A stretch of DNA of 64,000 bases from Coprinus comatus (GCA_034638255.1 JAWPGT010000026.1:186001-250000), one strand, 5' to 3'; positions 11,494-24,645 are shown, numbered from the stretch's first letter. Notes: generated from the sequence alone by a model not told the origin. Numbers and translations: made by a program.

Positions 11494-14096
11494 TCACCAA
11501 CACCTCTCACTTCCTGTATTCCCATCCCCATCCCCGTACCCATATCCATATCCCACACCCATACCCATTCTCGTTGAAGCAGAACCAGGAACAGGAGCAG
11601 ATTCAACACGGCTTTTAATAGAAGGAACCGGTACAGGAACAGGAACAGGAACGGGTATTTTCTTCATCATAGAAGAATTAGGTGTAGGTGTCGTACTTCT
11701 CGCAATCCCACTCATACCCATACTCATACTCATACTCGTAGTTCCACCTCCACTTTTTCTATAAACCATTCCTGTACCCGTTCGAGGTTTTCTTTTCGTA
11801 GGTGTATTAGGCGCGGTCGTAGACATAGGTGTGGGTGTTGTCGAATTTGAATATGGAGTGGAAATAGAATTGGAATAGGAATTATCAGAACTTCTGAACG
11901 AATTCGAATTCGAATTTCTAGGTAACCCAGAAACACTTCTACTTCCATTCAACGATCTTATTTGATTTCTTCCATTACCTCCACCGATTTGAGAATGAGA
12001 TACCGAATTTCTCAAAGCTTGTCCACTACCAGTTCCAATTCCTGAAACAGCAGACGAAGAAAATCCAAATGAAGAAACAGTAGGACCAGCACTAGATGAA
12101 CCGGGACCAGGGGTAGATGAACGTAAACCAGATAATGAAGCCATTCGTTGAGGTAATTGTAATGGTCTTGGCATTTGTGTAGGTGTCGATAATGAAGTTG
12201 AATTGTATGTGGAGGTAGAGGTAGAGGTAGAGGTGGAAGTAGGAGTAAAGGAATAAGCCGATACAGATGCCGAAGCTGATGTCGAATTATATGTAGAACC
12301 AACTTGAAGTTGAGTAGGGATCGGTATCGAATGAATAGATTGAGATTGAAAAGGTGATGTAGGGCTAGTGGTCATAGTGGTACTTGTCGTGCTTGTTGAA
12401 ACAGTCCTGGTTCTAGTCGTATTCGCATTCACGCTTGACCTTGAACTAGTTCTCGTTCGCGTATTTGTTGAGATGGCGATACTGCTAGTACTACTCGGTT
12501 TCTTCAATATCCCAATGGGTTGTTGATGATGAGGAAGAGGAGGTAAACTTTTATCTTTATCCACTTTTTTAATCCCATTTGGACCAAAGGTAGACAACGA
12601 AAGTTCGTCCAAAGGTGTAACAGGTAAACTCAAACCAGTTGAAGTCGTATCGCTTCCACTTCCGCTCCCTCTCCCACTTCCATTCGAAGGTGCAGTTTCA
12701 ATAATAATAGCAGAACCCACCAATGTGGTTTTCGACTTTGGCTTTCTCAAACCGTAATCATTTGTCGAGGAACCATTGGACGTGAGACTACTCGTGCTGA
12801 CCCTGCCGCCAACATTGACAGACCCAGAAGATGGGTACCTTCTACCCACACCTGTCGTCCTCTTTACATTCCAACTACTGGGCGGTTGATCCATTCTAAC
12901 CCCCCACTCATTAACATCTCCTTCATCTGCATCTTCTAAAGGATCGGGGTAAACAGTTGCTCCACCGGAAAAACTTCTTGCCAACGGATGTGCAGATCTA
13001 TATTTAGAGCTGGTTGCACTTGCGATGGATAAGGAACGTGTGGTATTGGTAGTAGCGGTTGACGAACGTCTACCAGTTGAGACGGAAAGTGACAGGGAAG
13101 GGGAGGAGAGTGTTGACGACCTTGCACTTGAGAGATTTAATGTTGAGAGTCGTCTTGTTAATGGTGATGGTGCATTTTCATCCTCACTGGGAGGGAAAGT
13201 AAATATACGCGAGAAAGATGGAGATATAAAGAGACGTACGAATCTGACCAGCCTAAGCCTGTAGTTAAACCTATACCGCCTCTTAAAAGCTTTCCATCTC
13301 TATGTCTCTCTTTACGCATTGGAGTATCTCTCGAGTCTTTCTTGTTTGCTATGAGAGAAAAGAATGAGAGGCAAAGAAAGAGCGGAGAGCACAAAAAGAC
13401 GTACGAACGGAGAGTGAACGTTGAGGAGGTTTTTTGTAGTCATTCTGGTTGTTGAGTTGAGGTAAAAGTTTGGAATGGGGCGACAACAGTCCATGTTTAA
13501 CCATTAAATGACTAGAAACACGAAAAGAGTTAGATGGATAAAGAAACGAGAAGGAATACGAACGGGAGGGGAGTATGTAAATCGATACTCGAGTCAGTAT
13601 CGTCTCCGTCGTCCAATTCACCGCCGTGAAGCAAATCGTCGTCGTCGTCGTTATCCCAGGTGCCATGAATATACTTCAGGTCCCCTTCCAGTAGATCAAC
13701 ATTGGAGAGAGTGGAGCCCTTTCTACTTCTAACGCCTAAAGAAAATGCAGAAGCCGAGGATTGTTTTTTGAGACGTGGCGTTGCGGAGATGATGGAGTCA
13801 ATGTCTGGACTGGGAGTTCTTGCCGTGGGAAAGGGAGAGAATTCATCTTCATCTACTGCAGCCTGCTGTATGTCATTGATGTCGATTGAAGAGATTGAGT
13901 TTGTGTCTGAATAACGCGAAGAATGACGGTGGTTGGCAGAAGAGAGCAGAAGCAGAGTTCCGTGTTCATTTATTCTAGAAGGGCCAGGAATAGGAGGAAG
14001 GGGGAGAGAAGGGGGGTGAGAGGGGGGTGGATTAGGAGAAGGGATGTGAGAAGGAGGGAGAGGGAAAGACTGGAGCAGGTCGTCGTCCATGCTCAA
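11494..14096 (-). CDS. large serine-rich, low-complexity protein with GLGWSDSEDE motif
   Basis: Function unknown. Exons 14096-13564, 13511-13405, 13348-13240 and 13186-11494 add up to 2,442 nt, 813 aa. The first donor (GTTCGT) is weak but is the only one that keeps phase; the others are GTACGT. The N-terminus is proline-rich (about residues 10-40), followed by a Ser/Asp-rich part with poly-Asp. The third and fourth exons join to give GKLLRGGIGLTTGLGWSDSE and then DENAPSPLTRRLSTLNLS, a basic-acidic motif I recall from uncharacterised basidiomycete proteins. The last exon, nearly 1.7 kb, is very rich in Ser/Thr, with VPVP and MGMGVGYGYG repeats at the end. No catalytic domain or membrane segment is visible, so a disordered scaffold or regulator is likely. 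Confidence 0.65.
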
Positions 14097-16815
14097 CCGT
14101 CAATTACTTGCCTCTTCTCAAGCTTATACGATTATGTCATCACATCACATAATATCTATCACCGACACCGCCGATCACTCGCTTTGGCCTTCTCTCAACA
14201 TCCACACAATGTCCAGTCAATCTTTCTACGCATTTTGACAGCATCTGTCAGTACCTTCTAGAAAACCAACCCCCTTTACGCTCTACCCCTCTACTTGCAT
14301 GATAGTCAACACCAACTCGTTCTACATTTCATTTCGGAGTAGATTAATCGACGTGGGAGTAATCTTTACTACCCGGAGCGTTCTCCGAATCCCCCTTTGA
14401 AATCAACTCCAACCATCTCTCAACATTATCAAAACATTCCATCTCAAAGCCTTAGGAAGAATTAGTTCAATCCAGATCGTGATCCCGATCCATATATCAC
14501 AAATACATATTTTAATTTTCTCCGATCAAACAATCCCTTTTTTGGTTACATCCCGACAACGAGAAAAACATATGTCAACTCCTCTCGACTCTCTCATGAA
14601 CTCCACTCACACATGTCATATACAGCTGACCTGTTACCAAGGAAACGCCACTCCTATGAATCCAATACCCCACTACAAATACAATAAATGATAAAGTGGA
14701 TCTCAAGGTCAAAACATCATATATACAAATCACGTAAAATATTCCCATGTACCCTGCAACGGAGGGTCAATTGACAACTTGTTCCTAGTGATTGTCTACA
14801 TCCAACTTTGTTGACAGTCCAAGGACCTTACAAATAGGTACTCGGTACAAATGCCACCCCGAACCGTAAAACAATTTCTAGCAAGGCTTTTACCATGAAT
14901 TGAAAGATATATCGGAAAGCTCTCTACATCTCAGATATAATATCACCACAGGTGCCGTATTGGATTACTCTATGCACTCAGACAACAAACGGACCTAGGT
15001 CACAAAAAATACCCCAGTCGAAACAACATCCTCTTTTGTTCCAACAGACTTCTTCAGATATCGGTCGTATAAACCAACATTAGTATTTTCCACTTCAAAC
15101 ACTCCAGATCCAATCCTTATAGCATAAGTGTTCTATCGCTCTTGGTGATAATTGTGTAGGAAATGGGAACATTTGACACGTATAGGACGAGTAATCGCAA
15201 GTTCATTGAGATAACGAGTTTGAGAAAAGAATGTTTTGTTATACCAAGGTAAGGGTAAGACTGAAAAAGAAATATCAGTATATCTACTTCAAACGTTTTC
15301 GAAGCGCATATACTCACCCCTCAAAAAGCCCATCCGAGAATAACATTATGCTGGCATACAATTTCGAATACCATAAGCCATTGTCATATCAATTATTTGA
15401 CTCCAGTGACACGTTCTCTAGGACTTACAACTCCTAAAAAGCAATGGATGGCATCACCGACCATAGGAAGTGTGTCGACAGTCTTGCACACGTTGTAAAA
15501 ATCAAGCCACACAGAAGTTTTAAGGAGGTTACGACTATCAGGAATACGGAATCAGAATCTTTCATCACACTTAACGAACAAAGGGTGTTTAGAAATCAGT
15601 ATCTTTCAATCTTCAGAAATTTTAATCGCTAGAATTAAGGAAATTGAGTTGACATTAATCACTTCAAAGGTACTGAAGTAAAGTAATGGAAGTGTAAAGG
15701 AACAAAGAAAGAAGTCCTGTCAAAGGGTTTAATTAATACATTCAGTTTCTGATGACTGACGTCACCTCTACTACATTTCCTCGGGCTTCAATTTTCGAAA
15801 TTTCAAAACTCCCATATATACGGAAAGCGGAGGAAATCCTAATTTAAGAAACCGCACAGTTCATAGAGTAAGCTTACTCAGAAGGAAAAAGACGAGAGAA
15901 TGTGGCTTGTACCACACATAGTGATCTGCTTGGCCTTGGAGTAAGTAAAACTGTCGTAACATCTACAGACGTATCACAGCCTCAAATCATTGGAGTTACA
16001 CTGGGATGAGTAAAGATGATTGATTTGTGAGCTTGATGAGGTAGATAGGTAGATTGTAAGTGGAAGTGATACTGTACATCAATGTACGATAAGGATAAAG
16101 TGATTAGTCGATCATATGACCCAAGTTTGAAATATACTGTACTGTGACAGTGGAACTAATTGTCATGTAGACGGTCCCATTTTCCAATTCATAATATTCT
16201 TTTTGGCTTTGAAATTCGATGCCATTGTTTACAAGAAACAAGATCCTTGCTAGGCAAGGCCCAGGGCATCTCCTGCAAACGTCCGACAATTTCAAAAATT
16301 CATAATTCAAAACGAGTCCCCATCACTTTCCCACGGTATATCGAACCTAGAGCCGCCTACTAGCTACCGTCCAGTCTGAGCCTTCCACCTCACCTTCAAT
16401 ATATACCAGGCTGGAGTTCTGCTCTGAGGTTTCATCTTACTGGAATCAAGCTCTGCCGATGTTCTATCACCTAAAACAGTCCCAGAATGCCCCAATAGGA
16501 ACCCCTTCATCCATTGTATCTGCTACAACAGAAACGATTATATTTGTACACTGAGTATAAGATCAATTCACAGGCAAGGTTGGCAGCGGCACCCCAAAGG
16601 TGTGACGCCTGTATCTAGTTATATATCCACATCAAAATTGATGCCCTCACAACCAAGCAAAGCCAAATGAATCATGATACAGATACAACCATCATATTTG
16701 ATTTTCCATATTTCAAACTTCTAATACTTACACTCGAGGCCACACATGTCACAAAGATTGACCACTTGGATATTTAATCGTTTTACCCATTTCTTTTAAA
16801 TTTGTCAAAACGACA
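14097..16815. other. intergenic stretch, nothing recognised
   Basis: About 2.7 kb upstream of the serine-rich gene. Only short frames without motifs or splice structure. Confidence 0.5.
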
Positions 16816-18343
16816 ACGATTCGGGATGCTCTGTTCTCACCAATAGACGTGTTACCTCTAGAAATATTATTCGAGATCTTCAGATACCTCAACTACGTTA
16901 GTCTTTTGGGTATCGATGTGGTGTGTTCAAAAAATTGGTATACAATTCTCCAAATCAAAGCAACTATGGATAATCCTCGCAAGAAACCTCGAACAGACCA
17001 ACGGTATATATTGGATGGAGGAACCCGTTACAGATTATACAGTTAGAGAACTCCAATGATGGGTTTTACCGAGATTAAGAGCACAAAAATCTTGGAAGAA
17101 TGACGAAATTTCCAAAATACAAACACGCAAATTGTATTTGCCAGAAGTTATTCGAGCGCGTCTGATTCCAGGTGGAAAGATGGTTACTCGCTTCTACTTG
17201 TAACCGGTAAACTGTATATGATTTGGACCCCTAGAGCTTAATAGGTGTTTACTCATCAATCCAGACATACATTACTGTTGAGAACGCGATCGATTATCTG
17301 AATTCTGTCAATGGATCTCAAGATCGACTTTCTTTCCGCGTTGCATTACGAAATAGCATGAGTATGGATTCTGAAGTACATTGCTTTTTTCACTCACTAC
17401 TGAATCCATGGCACATTTACAGGAATCAACATTAGCCGTACTTGTGTTCTTCAAGTAAAGAAAGGTCATGGCAGCAGGGCCTTTTTAGAGACTACACCTC
17501 TATCTACCATACGATATAATAGTGAACAAGTAAGGAAATGGGGAGTTGCGTTGGGTGAGAAGTATCTGATGGAGTATCGTTATTCAACTGGTACTTCAAA
17601 ACGAAGACTATCTCTCATTCGTTATGAAGCTGGTACGAATAATTACTCTACCTATCTTCAATTTACATCACACCTCAACGTGGTGAGTGTCCCTTCTCAT
17701 TTTAAAATATTGACGCTTGTTATGTAATCAGCAGGAGCTTCACGTCACACCAACAAATCATATAATTGCAATTCTGTTATGACTTTATTGAAATATTCGC
17801 CTCTCACCAGTTTGAAACCAGTAGTCAGACCAACCAAATTTCACCTCTCCACCATATTATCTGTTCAGAGTCACGTTGCCATTTCTCGTCCCCATTCCTC
17901 TTTCAAGATCATGTTTACTTCATCGACGACTATAAATTCTATTGACTAGGATACCAAATGACACTGACGACGACAACAATCGAGTCACTCTTGGTAACAG
18001 AAGTTTTTCCAATGACGAGAACCCAGGACCAGAATTCGGAAATTTTTTTTCATTGATTCCTCAATCACCGTTGTGATTCTACCCTCTGGTATCGCAGATT
18101 CTATAAGCTATTACTGGGATACAAGTATGGAAAACATTACCTTGACTCAAGTATGTATTACTCTTCCCCAATCTTGGTCCATCTTGTAATCGCGCATCCA
18201 AATATTTCATTTTTGACAAAGAGTTAGGTTGTATGGTATTGGCTGGAGGGATTAATAATGAAAGGGGTTGTTATATATTGGTGTTGTCGTATTCATTTAA
18301 TATAAATGCAAAGGTTGAGGAAACATGGTCAGACGAAATTGTG
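16816..18343 (+). pseudogene. decayed F-box gene, 5' part
   Basis: The frame from 16816 reads LFSPIDVLPLEILFEIFRYL, a clear F-box, then VVCSKNWYTILQ. It stops at 17044. Further family segments follow in shifting frames: WVLPRLRAQKSWKNDE (after a TGA), LYLPEVIRARLIPGGK, then LLLVTGKLYMIW one frame over, KYLMEYRYST at about 17570, and ITVVILPSGIADSISYYWD at about 18070. The order resembles agaricomycete F-box proteins with a beta-propeller-like middle part. At least one stop and one frameshift cannot be explained by introns. The sequence breaks at 18343, where a retrotransposon begins, and a possible C-terminal piece resumes at 24958. Confidence 0.6.
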
Positions 18344-18671
18344 TGTAAACAAGTTACACGTCATCTTTTACAATGACCTCATTGACATCATCCCCCCAAA
18401 CGACCTTTTACTGACATATAAAAGATGGGCTATGCCCATCTACAAAGGACACCTTTTCTTTCCCCTCTTTCATATCCTTACTCTCGTGTTTGCGCGCACC
18501 CCGCCCTTATCTCGTAACCTTTCGCTTCAATAGATACTTCGTGGCTGTTGATCCTTGGTTCTCAGTAAGCATTAAGTTCTATTGAGCTCATCTCCCTCCC
18601 CCTCTCCAACGTATTGAGTGTTGCCCGTCCACGGGCTTCCACTTTTTTTTCAACTCCCACGAACGAAGTCA
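18344..18671 (+). repeat. 5' LTR of the chromovirus
   Basis: Starts TGTAAAC. The first 298 bp are repeated at 24660-24957 with one C/T difference (about 18595 against 24911). The end is set either at CCA 18641, where the repeat stops, or at CA 18671, three bases before a primer-binding-site-like TGGTGACGC. I prefer 18671. It contains TATAAAAG at about 18417, a likely promoter. Confidence 0.75.
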
Positions 18672-18674
18672 ATT

Positions 18675-18683
18675 TGGTGACGC
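18675..18683 (+). other. candidate primer binding site
   Basis: TGGTGACGC follows the proposed LTR end by three bases. Retrotransposon primer sites usually begin TGG, pairing with the tRNA CCA end. The tRNA was not identified. Confidence 0.4.
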
Positions 18684-18948
18684 ATATAGTCATCAAAAAC
18701 TCCGCATACAAGCGTAACGAGGTCACGACCTCTTCTCACCGAGCTGTCACGTCCACTTCGTGCTAGTAACACTAGCATATAAAGATACTAACGCATATAC
18801 TCACTAGTAAGAGTATTTGTGCGTACAACGAACTTCTCAAACGAACATTATTTTAACGTGTAGTCAAAAACTCACGTCAACGTACAAAGAACTTCTCTCA
18901 ACGTAGTGAGTAAACTCCAGAGTATCTGTTTATCACATATTGAAACTC

Positions 18949-21297
18949 ATGGAGCAAATCACAATGCCTCCACAGAGTGAAGCCTCAACCTCCAATCGCC
19001 CTACCGCCTCACGAGCAGCACAACGTGCTTCAACGACTTCATCTTCTTCACAGAGGAACGAAGCAGCTCCACGTCAAACGCGTAAAGGTAAGGAAATTGC
19101 TGTACCTACACGCAAAAGCAAACGTATTGAAAACAAGAAACATGGTGTTATAGAACCTCCTCAGAAGGCTCCTACACGAAAACCGTCAAAAGGAAAACAA
19201 AAGGTTAATAGTGTGCACTCATCTGTGTCCACAACGAGTACAAGCTCACTGACTGAGCTCTCACCCTCTATGTCCTCATCTACTGCTGGTGCACATCCAC
19301 CGGACATCGAACAGGCGACCACCAACGACACGGAACGTACAGCTGTTGCCCCACGATCAACCACGCCAGATAACAACGCACAACCGGACGTTTCGCATAC
19401 ACCCCAGACGCCGTCCGTATATCAATCATCCGACGACTCTGAACATCAGCCATCTGACGACTCCGATTCTGAAGCTGAAACAATGCCATCTCCATACACC
19501 CTTGACTCCGGCGTCACATTGAATGTCCTCCCCAACGACCTCCCCGTTATCCCCAGTGTCAAGGTCTCAGTCCCACAGCTCAATGATTGGGTAGACCGCT
19601 GCAACCATGCCTTTGCAAGTCACAAGAGTTTACGCGAGCTCAGTCATGCGGACAAGATTGCCCGAGCTATGTTAGCCTTTGAAAGGAGTACAAAGTGCAA
19701 GGCGTTCTACAATCTAAAGAAGGGGACTGAGGAGTTCGCTAAGTGGACTTTTGATGATTTCGCAGATGCGCTACGCTCAAAGCTATTCACAGACAATTGG
19801 CACCACAACATCGAACGTGAAATGTCCGCAATGTACATGAAGGAAGAAGACGAATTTGAAGAATGGGCCGCCACTATTAGGTGCAAGAACGAGCTTGTCA
19901 AAAAGACCTCCAGCTACAAAGATGCCAAGGAACTTCGCTCCTTTTTCTCGTCACACATGGCACCCAATCTTCAAGTAAAGGCCAACCGTCAGAAGGATTT
20001 AGCGGCATTAACGACTGATGTATGGGAGGCAAGAATCGAAGAGCTAGATGCACAAAGGATTGAAGAACGTGAACGTCTTGAAGTAGCAACGAACAAAGTC
20101 AAGAAGGAGTTACAAGACCAATGGGCCGCCGCGAACAACAATCGTTCTTATCCACAACGTACCTCCAACACTAATGTCACATCTACGTCCACTCCTTCTA
20201 CCAACTATCAAAGACCTCCCAATAACAACAACAATGCCCCAGCGCCACAACGTCTTCAACGAAGCGAAATGCCAAGAGCTCTTACGGATGAAGAATGGCA
20301 GATACTGAAAAGGTACGAAGGCTGTATGGCATGTCGTCAGACACTTCAGACACACCACGCGAAGAATTGCAAGAACCCTTGTAAGAAGGGTAACGAACCT
20401 GCCATATCTGTCCCCACTCAGGAACAAGTTACCAAGTTCAATGCTATGCGAGGTCGCAACATCGATACATCATACGTCTATACTCGTCCTACCAAACGCC
20501 CTCGTTATGACAACACACAGACAGTTGCATCCGTATCAACCATCTTCCCCACTACCACCACATCAAAGATCTCAGCGGTTGAGGATACTTCAATGTCGTC
20601 GCAGGATTCCTCGGATGACCACATTCTTGCGTCCATAGAACAAGGAGCTGACACAAGCACAGAATCAAATGACTGTATGACTGCTCCACTAATGTACTGG
20701 AATTTTTCACTAACGCACAAATCAAACGAAACACAGGAAACAGCCTTACTCGATAGTGGTGCAAGTATGGACCTTATCCATGAAAACGTAGTAAACACTC
20801 TGGGTTTGAAGCGACACCTTCTTAGGAAACCTTATCGCATACGTAGTGCAATGTCAGATGAACAATTTCTTTCCGAATATGTAATTATTACTCCGAGTGC
20901 TACCAATGAATCTTTCACATCACGCCCAATACACGCTGTCATATGTAAGAACTTATCAAGTCCAATGATCTTGGGAATGCCTTTCTTTCAGAAGAATGGT
21001 ATTGTCATCGATCCAGAAGAATACACAGCTCATGTAAAAAGATTAAAGATTAACTTAACAGTTCACCTTATTAACGATAACAAAGTCAAGACAACCTTCC
21101 AGAAACTACCAATTACATCACCCAAGCAAAGGAGACAGGCGAACATCAAACGAGTAAAGACAACACTAAATTATCGCAAAGAACTACTATCAGAACTCAA
21201 ATCACAACTAAAACACAAGAAGATCTTACTTGACAACGATAACACATCATCGCATGTAGCTGCCGCAATCATACACTCAGCCATTCGAACCGCATAA
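18949..21297 (+). CDS. chromovirus Gag and aspartic protease
   Basis: Frame of 782 aa from the ATG at 18949. The first 180 residues are Ser/Thr/basic-rich linker. A Gag-like core follows (about residues 185-385: VPQLNDWVDRCNHAFASHKS, then WTFDDFADALRSKLF, then EEDEFEEWAATIRCKNELV). A Cys/His-poor zinc-knuckle-like stretch lies near residue 465 (CMACRQTLQTHHAKNC). The retropepsin-type protease is near residues 600-690, with active site ALLDSGASMDLI and flap-distal ILGMPF. The frame ends 57 nt after the reverse-transcriptase frame opens, so pol continues one base back. Confidence 0.85.
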   Translation: MEQITMPPQSEASTSNRPTASRAAQRASTTSSSSQRNEAAPRQTRKGKEIAVPTRKSKRIENKKHGVIEPPQKAPTRKPSKGKQKVNSVHSSVSTTSTSSLTELSPSMSSSTAGAHPPDIEQATTNDTERTAVAPRSTTPDNNAQPDVSHTPQTPSVYQSSDDSEHQPSDDSDSEAETMPSPYTLDSGVTLNVLPNDLPVIPSVKVSVPQLNDWVDRCNHAFASHKSLRELSHADKIARAMLAFERSTKCKAFYNLKKGTEEFAKWTFDDFADALRSKLFTDNWHHNIEREMSAMYMKEEDEFEEWAATIRCKNELVKKTSSYKDAKELRSFFSSHMAPNLQVKANRQKDLAALTTDVWEARIEELDAQRIEERERLEVATNKVKKELQDQWAAANNNRSYPQRTSNTNVTSTSTPSTNYQRPPNNNNNAPAPQRLQRSEMPRALTDEEWQILKRYEGCMACRQTLQTHHAKNCKNPCKKGNEPAISVPTQEQVTKFNAMRGRNIDTSYVYTRPTKRPRYDNTQTVASVSTIFPTTTTSKISAVEDTSMSSQDSSDDHILASIEQGADTSTESNDCMTAPLMYWNFSLTHKSNETQETALLDSGASMDLIHENVVNTLGLKRHLLRKPYRIRSAMSDEQFLSEYVIITPSATNESFTSRPIHAVICKNLSSPMILGMPFFQKNGIVIDPEEYTAHVKRLKINLTVHLINDNKVKTTFQKLPITSPKQRRQANIKRVKTTLNYRKELLSELKSQLKHKKILLDNDNTSSHVAAAIIHSAIRTA

Positions 21298-22862
21298 CAG
21301 CCATCATCTCTGAGGATGCCCGAAAAGAAAGAGAAACAAAGCTACTTACTGAATTCAAGCAGGTCTTTGCAGAAATACCTCATGTAGACGAATTACCAAA
21401 TGACATTATGGCATCCATTAACTTAAAAGAACCAAATCAAAAGATAAAACCGAGATTATATCAATCACCTCGAAAATATAGAGAAGCTTGGCGTACATTA
21501 TTAGAGCAACATCTTGACGCAGGCAGAATAAGGCCATCATCATCAGAAAATGCCTCCCCAGCATTCATTATCCCTAAAGCTGACACAAAGGCCTTACCAC
21601 GATGGGTCAATGACTACCGACAACTGAATAAAAACACTGTCCCTGATAACTACCCACTACCCCGAATAGACGAAATTTTGGCAGATTGTGCAAAAGGAAA
21701 AATATGGGGTACTATTGATATGACTAACGCCTTCTTCCAAACGAAGATGCGTCCATCAGACATTCCCTTAACGGCAGTCACAACACCTTTCGGATTATTT
21801 GAATGGTGTGTTATGCCGATGGGCCTCCGAAATGCTCCTGCGATCCATCAACGAAGAATCAATATTGCACTGAGAGAATACATTGGGAGAATATGCCATG
21901 TATACATTGACGACATAATTATATGGGCACAAGATGCCGAAGAATTTGAACAACATGCACGACTTATCTTCACGGCACTTAAAAATGCAGGATTATATTG
22001 CAATTTAAAGAAGACAAAACTATTCAGGACCTCAGTTGAATTCCTAGGACACACGATAAGCCAGAATGGCATTGAACCAGATCAAGGAAAGATCGATAAA
22101 ATTACAGCATGGCCAACACCAGAATCTGCAAAAGATGTCCGAAAATTCCTTGGTCTTGTCAGATACCTAGCAGCATTCTTACCAGACCTTGCTACACATA
22201 CGCATGTCCTTAATAAACTCACTGAAAAGCAATGCGATTACAATTGGCCTGGCTGGAATGGCACCCATCAAAAAGCATTTGATGCAATCAAATCAATCGT
22301 CACAAGCAGTGATTGTTTGACTACCATTGATCACACACTCATGCCAGAATACAAGATTTTCGTTACCACTGATGCATCTGACATCAGAAGTGGTGCTGTC
22401 CTAAGTTTTGGAAAAGACTGGGAATCAGCACGCCCTGTGGCCTTTGACTCCAAGACTTTCAAAAAGGCAGAGCTTAACTACCCAGTACATGAGAAAGAGC
22501 TTTTTGCAATAGTTCGCGCACTAGAAAAGTGGCGAGTAGACTTATTGGGTGTACCATTTACGGTAATTACAGATCACCGAACCTTAGAATGCTTCCAAAC
22601 GCAAAAACACCTGTCAAGACGACAGGCCCGTTGGATGGAATTCTTACAACAATATGATTTTCATATTGTATATGTCAAAGGAGAAGACAATACAGCAGCA
22701 GATGCACTATCTCGCACATCTTTTCAGGAATGTGATTATGAAACAGAGGCAACCCACATCTCACCATATGACCGCATGGATGAATTAGAATCCAAGTCTG
22801 CTCAGTCATTACAGAAGCACAACAAGCACCGATACGTTGGACACAAGCCCTTACAAACATAA
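21241..22862 (+). CDS. chromovirus reverse transcriptase and RNase H
   Basis: Open from 21241, first ATG at 21408. Contains the RT core: RWVNDYRQLNKNTVPDNYPL, IDMTNAFFQ, a FGLFEWCVMPMGLRNAPA block and the catalytic VYIDDI, then FLGHTISQNGIEPD and the thumb. RNase H begins at VTTDASDIRSGAVLSFG, with ELNYPVHEKELFAIVRALEKW and DHRTLE following. It ends at LESKSAQSLQKHNKH, where the true sequence resumes one frame back. No initiation signal is evident, so it would have to be reached by frameshifting, or the element is broken. Confidence 0.9.
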
Positions 22863-24385
22863 AGACCCATGAAATAAATCACATTTCAGGTATAGAAACA
22901 GATGATGAATTGAGAACAACTATAATAGAAGGCTACAAAACAGACAATTTTTGCCGAAAGGTGCTCGACAACTTAATGTCGTTTAGGGATTTTTCCCTCG
23001 TGGGCGATCTCTTATTCTATAATGGGCGTTTAGTCATTCCAAAGACAGGGAACATCAGAGAAACACTTTTCGCATTAGCACATGATTCATTAGGACACTT
23101 TGGTTTTGATAAAACGTATGCTGCACTACGTGAATCCTACTACTGGCCAAAAATGAGGTTGGACTTAGAAAATGCGTATATACCTTCATGCACACAATGT
23201 CAACAAAACAAAGCATCAACGAAAAGGCCCTTTGGACCCCTACATCCACTACAGGTCCCTAATGAAAGATTAACAAGCATTGCAATGGACGACTTTGTGG
23301 GTCCATTCCCAGAAGAAGAAGGTTTTGATTCCATTCTGACTATCACCGATAGATTAGGTGCAGATGTTCGACTCATTCCTACCAGATTAGATGCTACTGC
23401 TGAACAAACAGCGGAAAGATTCTTTATCCACTGGTACTGCGAAAATGGTTTACCTATGGAAATTATCTCAGATCGAGATAAACTGTTTATCTCCTCCTTT
23501 TGGAAACGACTGCATGAACTAATCGGTGTTAAACTAAAGATGTCCACTATTTTCCATCCAGAGACAGATGGCTCCAGTGAACGAACAAATAAAACACTCA
23601 AGCAAGCACTCCGGTATCATGTAGATAACAATCAAACAGGTTGGGTAAAGGCACTTCCACTTGTTAGATTTGCAATCATGAACACCATAAATGCGTCCAC
23701 TGGACTCACAGGCTTTAACTTGCGAATGGGTTTATCCCCTAGAGTAATACCGCCCCTTGTAAAAGATAGTAACTTAACAGAACAGCCACTCGAACTATTA
23801 ACACAGCTACAAACGATGACTGCAATGGCTCAAGATAACCTCATCCAAGCAAAGGTTGGACAAGCTGCAGCTGCTAATAAGACCCGAGACCCTAGATTCC
23901 CTTTCTATGTTGGTGGCAGAGCATTGATAAAGGCAGAAGTCCGACAAAAGGAACAGAATACTAAAGGATTGGCTAGTTCAAAACTTAGACCAGCCTTCGA
24001 TGGTCCATTTCCAATAGTCAATGTTGATCCTGAACATTTTGTTGTGACCTTAAACGTCACAACGGTTCGAGGCGGCACAGAACATAAAAAGTTCCATGCA
24101 TCATTACTACGACCTTTTATTGAAAATGATGATCTTCTATTCCCTCAGCGAGCTCCGAACCTTCCAACACCAATCCAAACGGAAGAAGGATTCACAGAGG
24201 CTTTTATAGAAAAGATTATTAAACGAACAAAGATAGGACGAGGATACCACTACCTTGTAAAATGGAAGGATTACCCAGATTATGAAAACGAGTGGCTCCC
24301 AACAAGCGAACTAAAGAATTGCGAAGCTTTAACCATTTTTCTCGCGGGTCTCAAAGCGAATAAAAAGAAACAAAATAAGAATTAA
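22785..24385 (+). CDS. chromovirus integrase with chromodomain
   Basis: Integrase inserts the cDNA; the chromodomain probably steers it to marked heterochromatin. The frame is open from about 22785, and VITEAQQAPIRWTQALTN continues the pol sequence. The HHCC zinc module is LAHDSLGHFGFDKTY ... CTQCQQNK. The DDE core comprises SIAMDDFVGPF, IISDRDKLF and a FHPETDGSSERTNKTLKQA motif. The C-terminal chromodomain reads IEKIIKRTKIGRGYHYLVKW then KDYPDYENEWLPTSEL. The first possible in-frame ATG is well inside, so this is the end of a polyprotein, not a separate gene. Confidence 0.9.
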
Positions 24386-24645
24386 TGTGACATACATCTC
24401 GTAAAGTCAAGTCTTTTGCTCAAGTGTATGACCACCTTCTCTCTCTTTTTTACCTTTTTTTTCGTCATGCCCGCGGTAGCTTTTTCCCACTGGGTTTTTT
24501 AATGCACCCGTGCGCGGATTTGTAGTTCATGTATAATTTTCCCTTTCTCTCATTTGTTATCACTTGCGCACATTTTTTTCCTTTTTTCTCTTTCGAATTC
24601 TTCCCTTCTACATTTACTGACAGAAACAACGCTGTTTTCTTTTCC

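Noticed and set aside
11118..11618. 166-aa frame on the plus strand
   Set aside because: Lys/Asn/Gln/Pro-rich translation of the same low-complexity tract, overlapping the end of a supported minus-strand gene.
16104..16363. Short overlapping frames on both strands
   Set aside because: No motif, no splice context; mirror frames of each other.
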